From NCBI RefSeq assembly GCF_949987535.1, contig NC_080079.1, positions 57,399,000 to 57,462,999 of the forward strand: 64,000 nucleotides of DNA, given 5' to 3'. Source of the DNA: Balaenoptera acutorostrata. Lineage: Eukaryota; Chordata; Mammalia; Artiodactyla; Balaenopteridae. This document shows positions 44,581 to 55,014 of the stretch, in pieces. The position numbers were made by a program, and so were the translations under genes. Below the pieces are notes generated by a model, which was given only the letters and a program-made list of their open reading frames with translations, made no database searches and was not told where the DNA came from. Positions within the stretch are counted from its first letter, which is position 1. Every line of letters starts with the position of its first letter.

Positions 44581-44814
44581 TGTTAAAGGAGATAACTAAA
44601 AAGGCTTCCTCACTTTCAGGTATTCAGTTACTTGCACCTGCATCAATTAGAATGAGCTCTGATAGAAGCTTTTCTCTTTCATGTAAAAGAAATCTGAAGA
44701 TAAGCAGTCCAGAGTGATAGACAAGCATTAAAGTTATCAGAGAGTCAAGCAACTTTTCTCTTGTTCCCCTGACATTCTTAGCCTGTGACTACAACTCACG
44801 TGGATCAAAGATAG

Positions 44815-45092
44815 CTGCCCAAGCTCCAGGCATCACATTTGCATTCCAGCTAGCAGGAAGGAAGAGGAGAGGTGGAAGAAGGGGGTGCACCCATCCTTTA
44901 AAAAACACTTCCCAGAGCTCTTCTGTTTATATCCCATTGGCTAGAATTTAGTGACATGGCTACATCTGAGGTTGGGGACCATGTTTATTCTAGGGAACCA
45001 TCAGCTTAACCAAAATGAGAGATTCCACTGGTGAGCAAGAAAGGAAGGATATTTGGGAGCAGTAAACAGTCCCTGCCATCCAGCCAACGCCA
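44815..45092 (+). mobile_element. MLT1-like LTR, 3' portion
   Basis: GCAGGAAGGAAGAGGAGAGG, CTCTTCTGTTTATATCCCAT, TGGCTAGAATTTAGTGACAT, GGCTACATCTGAGG and GCAGTAAACAGTCCCTGCCA follow the 3' half and end (AGCAGTCTCTGCCACA) of an MLT1-type LTR. Confidence 0.6.
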
Positions 45093-45109
45093 ACTAATTA
45101 ATCCAGGTG

Positions 45110-45600
45110 GTTGGCTGACACTTGGGTGAGGAAGGGCTCAGAGATCCTTCTCTGATGAGGAAGGAAGAGGACTTGGGAGTTAGCCAGGCCAAAGGTAGGG
45201 AGAAGAGGGTTCCAGATGGGAGCAACAGTTGGGGCGGAGGCCAAGAAGTGAGAGAAAACTTAGTACATTTGGAGAACTGAAAGAAATCCCATCACTCGAT
45301 GATAAAATCAAGGTGGGTGAGAGGCAAGGAGGGAGAGGAAGCAGGGGACCAAGTTGTGCAGGAGCCTTTTCCTACATGGAGGAACTTGGGCTTGACCCTA
45401 AGGGTAACAGAGACCCACTGGAAAGTATTTGGCAGGAAAGTGACGTGACCAAGGCTTTGCACTTTGGAAAACTCATTCTAGCTTCAGGGTGGAGGATGCA
45501 TGCGGGTGGAGGAGGGTAAATCTAGAGGCAGGAGACCCACTGGGAGGCTCCTGGAGGCCAATATGCAGGTGATATTGGCTTGAAACAGCACTGGGGCAGG
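45110..45600 (+). repeat. Unnamed ancient repeat, copy 4 of 4 (longest)
   Basis: GGAGAACTGAAAGAAATCCC, AGGAGCCTTTTCCTACATGG, GGAACTTGGGCTTGACCCTA, ACCCACTGGAAAGTATTTGG, GAAAGTGACGTGACCAAGGC and CTGGAGGCCAATATGCAGGT keep the full order of an old repeat whose consensus I recall as GGAGTTTGGATTTTATTC ... GGGAAGCCATTGGAGGG ... GGGGAGTGACATGATC. Confidence 0.55.
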
Positions 45601-46839
45601 TCCTGTCTCACACTGGGAGGCAGATGAGGGATGGTGTCAAGAGTGCTGCTCAGAGGGCTTGTCTGCAGTGAGATTCCCACCTTGCACTAGAACATAAGTC
45701 AACACACTGCTTCCTTCATTGAGAAAGTCTTACTTCAAATATTTCACAAATATTTGATATACGTGTGCTTTGTGCTGTATTTGCTTTACACTCTGGTGCA
45801 AGCTCCTTCCTTCTTTGTGAACCATTAACACTTTGCAGACCAGCACTGATCTCTGCAACCAGACCACACTTCGAACATCACTGGTTTCAGGCGAGAGGAC
45901 CCTGAATTCTTCATGTAAGGCTGCCCTCCTCGACCAGGGAAAAGACTGGTTTCTCTGTGTCACACACAAACCATACTAATTCTTAATTGCTCCAGTGTCC
46001 GATGCCAACCCACGAGCCTAGACTAAAAGGCAACCAGGTCCTCGTGTAGAGATTCATCCTCATGTCAGCACAGACTTCCCTGCAATATCCTGGCCGCCAA
46101 TGTATCAGTCAAGGTACCTGGGAGAGGGGCTCTGGAACCTCTAAGCAGGACTCCAAGGAGAGGTGGGGTAGGGAACCCCACCAGAGTGTACGGGACAGAT
46201 TCTCAGAGCAGGATCTTCCAAGAGCATCCAGCCTGACCTGCTCATTGGACAGATGGCATATCTGAGGCCAAGAGGGGGAAGTAGCACAAGGTGACAAGTA
46301 GAACCCAAGGTGACTCCCAGGATGGCACGTCTGAGGCCAGGTATTGTCCCCAACAAACTTCGCATCTTCATGCACTGGCTCCCCCTCAATGCCCAGAACA
46401 GTGCTACACAGGGAAGAAGCCCACACAGTTCTGCTGAACACATGGGGTGATCCAAAGGGGACACCAACCCCTCGCTGAGGCCCTTTGGTAGCACTGACCA
46501 AGGAGGAGGGCTGGAATGTCCATGATCTTGACTTCTACACGCTACCCTGAGAAACCAGGTCAGTGACTGGGAAGCAAGCCAAGGAACATCAGAGGACAGA
46601 CCAGCCACCCTCCCTGCTGGCTGACTTCTCAGTCAGAGGCCAAGGCACCCACCCCTGACCTGGCCTCCTAGTCCCTCTGCTGTAGGGGAAAGCCAGCTCT
46701 GCACACTTCCACCCTGGCCAGTTGAGCCCTGCCCTCCCCGCAGCTCCTGGTCTCCAGCTTCATGTTTTATGTAAAGGAGACTGGGACTTGGGAGGGGTGG
46801 GTAGCCAGTGGCAGGCCAGAGAGGCAGGAGAGAGGCAGT
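45601..46839. other. No recognised gene
   Basis: Two nested minus frames of 130 and 155 codons (46109-46608) have no domain and conflict with each other. No repeat assigned. Confidence 0.45.
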
Positions 46840-47120
46840 GAATGAAATTCTTTGTTTAAGAAAGGCATGAGCCACACGTCGGCAAGCCCGGGAGAAGCAT
46901 GTCATTTTGCTGGAAATGCGATTTTCCCTAACAAGTACAGAATTCTACATGACATGTTGAAAAGTGTATCTCTTTGAGAAGCTGCTCTGTATCTCAGAGG
47001 CATCGCCAGTACAGAACCATGTAATGTGGCAGTTGCCATGGCAACGCCTCGTTTCCCATAGACAGGAAAATCAGAGTGGCTAAGTCGATTGAGAGGCCCC
47101 AAATAATGCCTTGAGAGCAG
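46840..47120. promoter_or_regulatory. Conserved-looking block with perfect X-box palindrome
   Basis: Repeat-free sequence between repeat-bearing flanks. GTTGCCATGGCAAC at 47032-47045 is a perfect 14-bp inverted repeat and an ideal RFX-family X-box (known consensus GTNRCC N0-3 RGYAAC). Nearby are TTCTTTGTTTAAG, GGAAATGCGATTTTCC and CATGACATG. Stops in all frames. Binding and enhancer activity are inferred. Confidence 0.5.
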
Positions 47121-47234
47121 GCTGAGATGTGGTGCAGGCTTTCATGGCGTCTGGGGTGCTATTTGGCGGTCTCACGGCCACCTTATATATGCTTCATGGA
47201 GAATCCCCAGGATAATACTGAGCGCCTCCTCCTC

Positions 47235-47312
47235 TTTTGTCGGGGGCTTGGAGATTGTAGAAGAGGTTGCCTAAGGCCACCAGGCAAGGTGGTGACAGGG
47301 CCAGGATGACCA
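47235..47312 (-). repeat. MIR fragment, weak
   Basis: GAAGAGGTTGCCTAAGGCCA and CCAGGCAAGGTGGTGACAGG resemble the antisense MIR core. Confidence 0.45.
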
Positions 47313-48939
47313 GGCCCCTGCCTCCTCGGGCAGGCAATGCTCACGGCGAGGGGACACTGGCCTCCACCCTCCCTCCCACCAGTGTCCCCTTCTACCACTG
47401 GCTCAGCAGAACTTTCCTCTGTTGCCCTGAAGACAGTCATTGCCCCTTGGCACCAGCTGAGTTCGATGAAAACATGCCCCCAGCATCTCACTCATGCATG
47501 CCCATGGACACACGTGCTCCCAGTGTGAGCTCTCCAAGCACTGGGACGGGCCACAGCACAGGTCATATGTACCCAAATACACCCTGGGGAGACCTTAAGC
47601 TCAGGGGCCACAGCTCCATCACCCCAGGACCTGGCACAGTGTCTTACAAGGGGTGGACATGCATGGATGTGACACCTTGAACTCCACAAACACACACACG
47701 CTGCTGCCCCTGCCCATTAGTGTCATGCCCATACTTCACAAGGCATCAGCATAAAGCAGTGTACCCCTTGTCCCTCCCTGAGCACAGTGCTTTGAGGTTC
47801 ACAAAGGGAAGAGATGGGATGCTCAGAGGGAATCAGACCAATTTGGAGCCCATGGATGAAGCATCTTGACCCCTACGGATTCCTGAGTGTACAGGGCTTG
47901 GCCCGGTGGTTCTCTCCACTCTCCAATGTTCAGGGCTCCTTCACGTATCTGTAGGTTGTGTACTTCACCCTCCTCCCTCCCAGGGGGTGGCTGGCAGCTA
48001 ACATGGGGGCAGGACAAGAAAAGCAACCTTACTGTTCTTTCCTCTCCAAATACAAGCTAGCATGGGAAACCGGGGACTAATGGGGGGGACGGGCAGGGGG
48101 AAGACGCACGCCCCCTTCTCAACTTCCCAGAGGAAAAATTTTATAAAACTGTCAGAGATGCAATAGAACTGTCAGAAGTACAGGGAAATCAGCTACACAG
48201 ATTACAAAAACATATGTCAGGGACCTATTGGTTTCATGACAGTGTGAAAATCACAATTTTTCTGTCAAGATAGAAAATAGAAACAGAGAAAAACCAGGAA
48301 CACTTTAGCATACACCAGCTGACAGTGGCAAGTGCAACCTGCCGTCATGACCAGAGATCCCCAGGCACAGAAACAAGTGATCCAAGCTCCCCAGCCCTAA
48401 CCCCAGGGAAAAGCCACACTGCCTTCCGTCCTCTGTCCCCCTCCTTCTGAGTAAGTAGAACTGGTTCCTCCCGGCGGCCCTGACAGCTCCTCCCCGTCGC
48501 CCCACCTCCAGCTAGTAGCCGTCCTCCAATGACAGGCCTCTCAGGTTCGGAGAATCCCAGACAGTAACTGGGTCACATGTCAGCCTGGCTGCCTGCAGTG
48601 GAAAAGCCAGCCATGAACTCAGGCCTCCTTGCTTTTCCCTTTTGGGGTCATGAGAAAGCCAGTGGGCCCCTGGGAGTGCGGAGGAGGGTGAGGCAGGGTC
48701 TTGGGGGAACCCACGGTGCTATGACAGTCACCACTGGCAGGTCCCTTGGCCTCCTAGTGTGGGGCTTTGGAATCCTCTTTTCTCTAAAAACCTTCACATC
48801 CCAGGCTGACCAGCAGCATTCCTGGGGTTGTAACCAGGGTTTGGGTGGAAGCATCCTCCTCTCAGAGCCCGCAGGAGGTGACGGATGTTGGCTGTGCATC
48901 AGCACACGGACAGTGAAGAAACACCTCAGAGCAAACGCT
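47313..48939. other. No recognised gene
   Basis: 48100-48310 is AT-rich and repeat-free by eye. A 190-codon plus frame (48577-49149) runs into the MIR at 48940 and has no domain, so it is not taken as coding. Confidence 0.45.
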
Positions 48940-49140
48940 GAGATGTGCTTTACGGTCGGACAGACCTGGGTTCGAATCCCAGACCTAGAGTCGGTGTGCC
49001 CTTGGCCAAAGCACTTGACATCTCCCAGCCCAATTTCCTCGAATGTTCGCGAAGACAAGAGCGCAGTACCTTCCGGATCCACTGGGTGGGTTTCGGGAGG
49101 TAGCAAATGCGTACTCCGGTTCCCAGCAAGGGCTTGGCCT
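48940..49140 (+). repeat. MIR element with retained CpGs
   Basis: GACAGACCTGGGTTCGAATC, then CCAGACCTAGAGTCGG, CTTGGCCAAAGCACTTGACA and AATTTCCTCGAATGTTCGCG give the sense MIR with an intact tRNA-like B box GGTTCGAATCC. CpGs that normally decay in MIRs are unusually well kept. Confidence 0.75.
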
Positions 49141-49600
49141 AATCCCTAACCCCTGCAACAGCAGTCGACACGGCCCCGTCTCTGAACACCACGCGGCAAT
49201 TGGAAAAGCGTTTTACATCTAGAACTCTGCAAGATGACAGTCCCACTCTCACGCTTTCCCACGAAACTGAAATGAACCCTCAGTTCCCGAAGCACTTCCT
49301 GCTTGTGATAATCGCGGCCTTGCGAACGCAAACACCACATGGGATTCAACGCGCCAGGGATTTATTAGGGAACCCTCCTCCTCGTGAGAAAAAATGCAGA
49401 GGGAGACAGGAAAGCTGGGCGAGCCCTCAGATCACAGTGCAGGTCTGACCATGAGCAAAGGAGAGAAGGAGGGCACCACGCAGGCGGAAGAAGGTTGCCT
49501 CCTGGGCGCCACTGCCGCGCTCAGCCGCAGACACAGCCATGGAGGTCAGAGCGCAGACCCCGGGGCCCAGGGCGGTTCTGCCCCCGCAGTGGGAGGTGTT
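48940..49600. promoter_or_regulatory. CpG-rich stretch (possible orphan CpG island)
   Basis: By eye about 25-30 CpGs lie between 48950 and 49360 and more than a dozen further on to 49600, far above neighbouring sequence. Examples are GAATGTTCGCGAAGAC, CACGCGGCAA, ATCGCGGCC, TTGCGAACGC and GCCGCGCTCAGCCG. No first exon is evident. Could be a promoter for a noncoding RNA or an intronic CpG island. Confidence 0.45.
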
Positions 49601-49770
49601 CAAGGCTTCTCCTTGCCACTCTCACAGCCCTCTTCCCATGCACTGTCCCCCTCTGCCTGCAATACTCTCGTCTCCTCATGGCCTGACCAATCTCAGCTTG
49701 TCCAGTGAGTCTTGCAGTAGAGGTCCCTTCCTCCAGGCAGGCTTCTCAGATCTCTGCCCCTTCCCCCTGG
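49600..49770 (+). repeat. L2 fragment
   Basis: CTGTCCCCCTCTGCCTGCAA, TACTCTCGTCTCCTCATGGC, GGTCCCTTCCTCCAGGCAGG and CTTCTCAGATCTCTGCCCC follow L2 (TCCCTCTGCCTGGAATGC ... CCTCCTCCGGGAAGCCTTCC). Confidence 0.6.
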
Positions 49771-50389
49771 GCCGGAGACTATGCCAAAACTTGTGAATAT
49801 TGCTGAGAACGGATAAATGGCCCAGGGGCTAGCAAGGGAATTTGAATTTGGAAGTGCTGATTCCAGAACCCCTCACCTGCCCCAGTGTGAAGCCCCCTGC
49901 TCAGGGAGATATGCAAATGATTAGTAACAGGAAGAACATAGGTACCAGCCAGCCAGAATGGCACTAGACATCGGTAGGCATTTGCCCTGCCTCTACCTGA
50001 GCCCAAATCCAGGAGGCTGGGGTCCATGCACTCATGTGCCAGGACATAAACAGGTACTCAGGACCTTTCTTAATGCTGGCTCAGTAAAGACAGCATCCAG
50101 GAAGCAGGCATTCCCATCAACGAGCTGGGAGACACTTAGAGTCACCAGGCATCACTCTAAGAGGCACGTCTGGCTCATCTACTTGACACTCCCCGCTGCT
50201 GTGCCAAGGGTGAGCGAGTTACTACCTTTCTGAGAACGTCGATCTCCTTACCCTCTTGAGGGCCAGAGCATCCCTGGGGCATCCACAGCCCCCAAGCTGG
50301 CCTCTCCTAGCTGTAAGCAGCCTTGCCTGTTGACCCTATATACTGCACAAAATTTATTCTTCTCTATGTGTACCATGACATTAATTACC
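49771..50389. other. No recognised feature
   Basis: A single octamer ATGCAAAT occurs at 49911-49918. Otherwise no recognised repeat or gene. Confidence 0.45.
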
Positions 50390-50480
50390 AAAAGGTCAGG
50401 AGGCACTAATTCTAGTCCAATTCTAATATACAGATGAGAAAACTAAGGCCCAAGAAGAGAAATGGCACTTCTCAGAGGCA
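50390..50480 (-). repeat. MIR fragment
   Basis: ATATACAGATGAGAAAACTA and AGGCCCAAGAAGAGAAATGG are antisense MIR core. Confidence 0.6.
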
Positions 50481-50630
50481 CCAAGAATGAGGATTCTGGT
50501 TAAACTGACTTGGCAGGATTCTTGCTAAAATTGGACGACGCAGAGATGAACATGAAAGCCCAAAAGCTGAGGTCTAGCTGGGAGGAAGATTCAGAAGAGC
50601 CTGGCTAGAATCTGGCCAAGGAGAGAATCT
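50481..50630 (-). mobile_element. LTR fragment, inverted relative to 51787-51936
   Basis: The 150 bases are the reverse complement of 51787-51936 with about ten differences by eye (roughly 93% identical), for example TTCTTGCTAAAATTGGACGA here against its complement near 51880. The longer plus copy has LTR features, so this is a truncated copy of the same family. Confidence 0.85.
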
Positions 50631-50879
50631 CTCTTCTGGGTTCTCATGCCAGGGCTGCCACTGGGTCCACCATCCCAACTCAGTAGGGCACCTCAACTCT
50701 GCTCCTACCAATCCCAGCTCCTTGTCCACTCCAGATCCATCAGGGCCTTCATCCCCAAAGCAGCTCCCCTTCTTCCATGAGGGCCTGGAGATCCCTGAGT
50801 CCCTCCTGAGAGCCTCCCCAAAGAGAAAGCTCAACTCTCGGCAGCTACTTCCAGCTCCGGTTTCCCTCTCATTGGGGAA
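50631..50879. other. No recognised feature
   Basis: Unique sequence between the inverted LTR fragment and the conserved-looking block. Confidence 0.5.
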
Positions 50880-51310
50880 GGCATCACACGGAGTAGGATG
50901 TTCAGCTAATAAATATGTATGCAGGATTTTTATTACTTAATAGTTGTAAGGTTAATCGTCGTGGTGAACGCCTATATTTAATGTGTCAATGGAGCTGCAA
51001 AATGCCAAACTGAATAGCTTTAACACACATTAGTTCTACCTGTGAATCTACAAATAGGAACCTTGTCAGAAAAGTATTCAAACCAAGATCAGTATTGATT
51101 TCGGTCCTCCGGAAAGGCACTGGACTGTGACAGTTTAAAATGATAAATGTCTAGAGAATTATTTGCCCGTATTGATAAAAAGAAGCAGATATAAAGCTGA
51201 CAGTCTCAGAGGCGTCGCCACTGAGTGAGGGCGGCACGTGTAACATTGTTAGGGGCTCTGAGCTAATCTCCCCTTTGATATGGAGAAGATCCTCATCTGA
51301 TCTGGCCCTG
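50880..51310. promoter_or_regulatory. Conserved-looking noncoding block (candidate enhancer)
   Basis: Repeat-free and rich in TAAT/AATAAA-type cores: TTCAGCTAATAAATATGTAT, TTTTTATTACTTAATAG, AAGGTTAATCGTCGTGG, AACTGAATAGC, AACCAAGATCAGTATTGATT and ACAGTTTAAAATGATAAATG, plus CCTTTGATATGGAGAAG (TCF/LEF-like CCTTTGAT). Stops in all frames. Lies between the inverted LTR pair. Motif-based inference. Confidence 0.45.
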
Positions 51311-51429
51311 CCCTGAGACCGGGCTTGTAATTGCAGAGGAGGGGGCCCTCTGAGCGTGTTCAGTCAGCTCCAGGCTCCCGCCCAGACCACCCCCACCATA
51401 TTTTTGGAAGGTAGCATTCTGCAGGGACC

Positions 51430-51760
51430 CAAGGACCTTTCATTCCATCCCTTCCCTCCTGCTCAGTAACCTTCTGTGGCTCAGAATGCAAAACTGAGGT
51501 CCTCAGCCTGGCCTTTAACTCTCATCCCAAATGACACCACCTCCCTCCCAACTTCAGTACTCAAAGCTCACCCTATAGACCCTCCGTGCCAGCCAGGCTG
51601 GCGGGTTGCAGCTCCTGTCAACTCCCCCCAGAGGCTTGGCTCACACCGTTTCTCTCGCCTGGAACGCGCCCCTCATCCATTTCAGCTGTCTGAAGTCGAT
51701 GCTTTCTTCAGGATAACGCAACCCCACATTCTCTTCATTCTTTACTCCGGTGCCACCAGT
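51430..51760 (+). repeat. L2 fragment
   Basis: GTAACCTTCTGTGGCTCAGA, CCTCAGCCTGGCCTTTAACT, GGCTCACACCGTTTCTCTCG and CCTGGAACGCGCCCCTCATC follow the L2 3' body. Confidence 0.7.
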
Positions 51761-51763
51761 ACT

Positions 51764-52627
51764 TGAGCAAGAGAGGGCACAGACCAAGATTCTCTCCTTG
51801 GCCAGATTCTAGTCAGGCTCTTCTGAATCTTCTTCCCAACTAGACCTCAGCTTTTGGGCTTTCGTGTTCATCTCTGCATCGTCCAATTTTAGCAAGAATC
51901 CTGCTAAGTCAGTTTAACAAGAATCCCCCATCCTTGGGCTTCCCTGGTGGCACAGTGGTTAAGAATCCGGCTGCCAATGCAGGGTACATGGGTTCGAGCC
52001 CTGGTCCGGGAAGATCCCACATGCCATGGAGCAGCTAAGCCTGTGGGCCACAACTACTGAGCCTGCGCTCTAGAGCCCGCAAGCCACAACTACTGAAGCC
52101 CGCGCACCCAGAGCCCGAGCTCCGCAACAAGAGAAGCCACCACAATAAGAAGCCTGTGCAACGCAATGAAGAGTAGCCCCCACTCGCCACAACGAGAGAA
52201 AGCCTGCGCGCAGCAACGAAGACCCAACACAGCCAAAAATAAATAAATTTAATAAATTAAAAAAAAAAAAAAAGAATCCCCCATCCTTGATATCTGATCA
52301 CCCTGCATATCTGATCAGGTTCCTCATCCTCCATCATTCTCCCCCCCGCCCCGGTGATGTCTGACCACCCTGGCCTGCCTACAACAAGAATCCTGCTGTA
52401 GGTTAGTTTAGTCAGATCCCCTCGTCCCTGATGTTTCCTCTCAGTAATTTTCCATCCATTGACCCCCACCCTGCTCCTTGCCCATAAATCCCCACTTTTC
52501 CTTGTTGTATTTGGCATTAAGCCCGATCTCTGTCCCCTACTACAAAACCCCTTTGTGGTAGCCACATCCCTGAATAAAGTCTGCCTTACCTTCTTTAACA
52601 AGTGTCATGAATAAATTTTTCTTTAAC
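51764..52627 (+). mobile_element. Solo LTR carrying a CHR SINE
   Basis: The right half has LTR features in order: CCCATAAATCCCCACTTTTC (TATA-like), CCCGATCTCTGTCCCC, TGAATAAAGTCTGCC with AATAAA at 52573-52578, and a 3' end near TTTCTTTAACA. The left end (TGAG near 51764) is a guess. Similarity to 50481-50630 starts at 51787. A CHR SINE interrupts it at 51937. No internal retroviral genes. Family not named. Confidence 0.7.
51937..52271 (+). mobile_element. CHR SINE with perfect 18-bp duplication
   Basis: GCTTCCCTGGTGGCACAGTG head, B box GGTTCGAGCCC, GCAGCTAAGCCTGTGGGCC body and an A-rich tail of about 14 A. Flanked by AAGAATCCCCCATCCTTG at 51919-51936 and 52272-52289, identical. Inserted in the plus LTR only. 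Confidence 0.96.
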
Positions 52628-52739
52628 ACTGGACCCCCAAGCAAAAAGAGCATCCCTCCCATTCTCAGTCTCCTTACTCTACTGAATTTTTCTTCTGAGC
52701 CTGTTTCACCACCTGGTAGATATGTTTATATGTTGGTTA

Positions 52740-52872
52740 ATTTCTGTCCTCTCCCCCAACCACCTGTAAAGACAGACACTTTATTTTCTTCATCGCTGTG
52801 CAATTGTGTCTGGCTCTTGGAAGGTTTGAGATAAGTATTTGTTGAGTGAATGAATGAATGAATGAATGAGTC
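52740..52872 (+). repeat. L2 3' terminus
   Basis: GACACTTTATTTTCTTCATC, GTGTCTGGCTCTTGGAAGG and GTATTTGTTGAGTGAATGAA with an (AATG)n tail of about five units to 52870. Confidence 0.75.
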
Positions 52873-52929
52873 CTTCAAGAAGCCTTCCAGACACCCTCCA
52901 GCTCAGTGTTTATCTATTCCTCTCTATTC

Positions 52930-53200
52930 TTCAAGCGGACCAGGATATTTCCAGTTCTCTCAGCACCCACTCCTCTGCTCAAAAACCTTCCATGGCTCCC
53001 TATGACCTAAGGACCAGGTGTGAACTCCTCAATCTGAACTGCAAAACCATGCCCCATCATGGGGCCACTCCCCAAGCCCCACCTCTTCCCTTCTCTCCTG
53101 AATCTCAGGCTGCTGCCCAGGACCTGGCTGCCCCCTCTCTGCAGGGCACCTTGAGACTGCGGCTTCTGGTGGACATCCTGCTTGGTCTGAGTGCGGCTTC
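52930..53200 (+). repeat. L2 fragment
   Basis: CTCAAAAACCTTCCATGGCT, CCCTATGACCTAAGGACCAG and GTGTGAACTCCTCAATCTGA are the classical L2 segment (CCTTCARTGGCTCCCTATTGCC ... AAACTCCTTAGCCTGGC). Confidence 0.8.
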
Positions 53201-54799
53201 ATGATGTTCTGCCTTAATGGACAGCTCCCAGTTATGCAGCCAAGGACCTGTGCTGCCCTGTGTCCACTCCAGGGCCTGGGCCAGAACAGCAGAATCCAGC
53301 CCATGTCTGAGCTCCTCTTGTTTCACGGGGACCTTAGTCATGAGCCCAGTCACAGGCACTCATGTTCCCATATGTTTCCACCAAATGGTGTGCCTGGCTG
53401 CTATTTTAAAACACCAACTCACGGAATCTTTTCCTTCCTGAATTTTCTGCTTTCCTTTCCCTGCCCCTGGTCTCTGTACATCCTTACTTCACAAGAGGAT
53501 TGCTGCACAGCAGAAAGCAGAAACTGCCTCCGGACGTCCAGACTTTTGCTTCCCAAAGCATAAATCCATTAGAAGAATGTGGAGGGTTTGCAGGAAAAAA
53601 AAGAGGGAGAATCACATTCTCAGCAAGAGATCTTGGAAGAATCATGAAAGGGGAAGGGTTTCTCCCCAAATCCATGGAGATTTCTCCAAGCTGGAGGGAG
53701 GAGGGCAATGAAAGTTGTTCCTCCAGGGGAGGGGACCTGCACGCTGCTTCCTGGTGCTGCCCCTAGGGAGCAAGAAAGAGCCCAGGGCAGCGGCTCCATG
53801 GGGGTCAGGACCATGGCAGCCCCAAAAAGAAGCCCTTGACCTAGACATGACTTCTACTAGAAGGTGGCAGAGAGCAGGTTGTGCCCTGAAGTGACCATGC
53901 AGGCAGGGCGAGGGGCAGGTCCTAGGTGCCTGGGGGCGATGACTAGAGGGCCCTCCCTCTGATGTCTGGGCACACTGGATGGTGCCCTCACCTGGGAGGC
54001 AGGAGAAACCCAGAAGAGCTGAGGTGAAGCGTTTCTGCTAGGCCCACAGGATGAGCGGAAGAGGAAGCCATGAGCTCTAGGGAACAGGGACAGGTGATTT
54101 GCCTAAGCCAGCTAAGTGTGGATGAAGACTCATAACCACGCTGACAGTACTGCCAGCTCCCCCACCAAACTAGGCATCTCTGGGGGCAGGAGCCGAGTTC
54201 CTTCCTCCCTGTCACGTCATACCTGTGCAGCCTGGTGCCCAACAAGAACAGTGGGACTCTGCCTCATCCAGAGTGCCGGCTCCCTTGCACTTTGGGAGAT
54301 GGTTCATGCCCACTTCCCATCAAGAAGAGCCCATGAGTAGGTGTCACCGGCAGATTCCCAGGAAGAACAGTGGGACAAAGACACAGGGCAAGATGTTGCT
54401 CACTGAGCCAGCTGGGGGCAATGGGCAGACCCACATGCCGTGCTCCCTCCAGGGCCCCCAAGACAGGGAGGCAGGGAGGAATTCCTCCACGTCCTCACGC
54501 TCTCTACCGGAAGCTTCTCCCTTGTCCCTCGGGAAAGAGCCTGACATTACCTAGAGCAGGGGTCCCTGAAGAGACCTTGAGAGATCCCAGAGTCAGACCG
54601 TTCGCTGCACAACTACGGCGCTGTGGGTGAGAGGAGAGGGCAAGCTTCTCACTTGTCATCAAGCAGTGGCTTAGCAGATCTGACACTGCAAGCCCAGGCT
54701 CTGGCTGCCCAGGAAGTGACTCCTTCTAGCACCCTCAATACCTCACAGGAGAGTGCTTGTGCCTCCACGTGACTTTGACCTCCACAGCCACAACCAGCC
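53201..54799. other. No recognised gene
   Basis: Several overlapping frames of 60-120 codons without domains or exon signals. No repeat assigned with confidence. Confidence 0.45.
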
Positions 54800-54920
54800 A
54801 ATATAACAACTGCCAAGGGCACGCAGCTTAGCTGGGCTGATGAGAACTGCACGGAGAATCGGAGACCTGGGTTCCAGCACCACCTCTGGCTCTTTCCCTT
54901 TCTGGGCCTCCAGGACCTTA
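54800..54920 (+). repeat. MIR fragment
   Basis: GGAGACCTGGGTTCCAGCAC, CACCTCTGGCTCTTTCCCTT and TCTGGGCCTCCAGGACC are sense MIR. Confidence 0.5.
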
Positions 54921-54978
54921 GAAGCCTGGTTTTCTCAAGTGGGAAGGGAAGGTCATGGAGTAGGTCAAAGGGAACGTA

Positions 54979-55014
54979 CGTGTGTGTGTGTGTGTGTGTG
55001 TGTGTTTTGGGGGG
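54979..55014 (+). repeat. TG microsatellite followed by G run
   Basis: About 13 uninterrupted TG units after ACGTACG, then TTTTGGGGGGG. Probably length-variable. Confidence 0.95.

Noticed and set aside
48577..49149. 190-codon plus frame
   Set aside because: Its second half translates a MIR element and the CpG-rich stretch; a gene would not end inside a MIR without supporting exon structure.
49539..49796. 85-codon plus frame with a good start context (GCCATGG) inside the CpG-rich stretch
   Set aside because: Tempting as a first exon, but the translation after about 20 residues is L2-derived and resembles no known protein. Kept only as part of the CpG-rich finding.
51764..52627. Provirus between the two LTR copies at 50481 and 51764
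   Set aside because: The copies are inverted relative to each other and the interval lacks gag, pol or env sequence, so they are independent solo fragments or a local inverted duplication.
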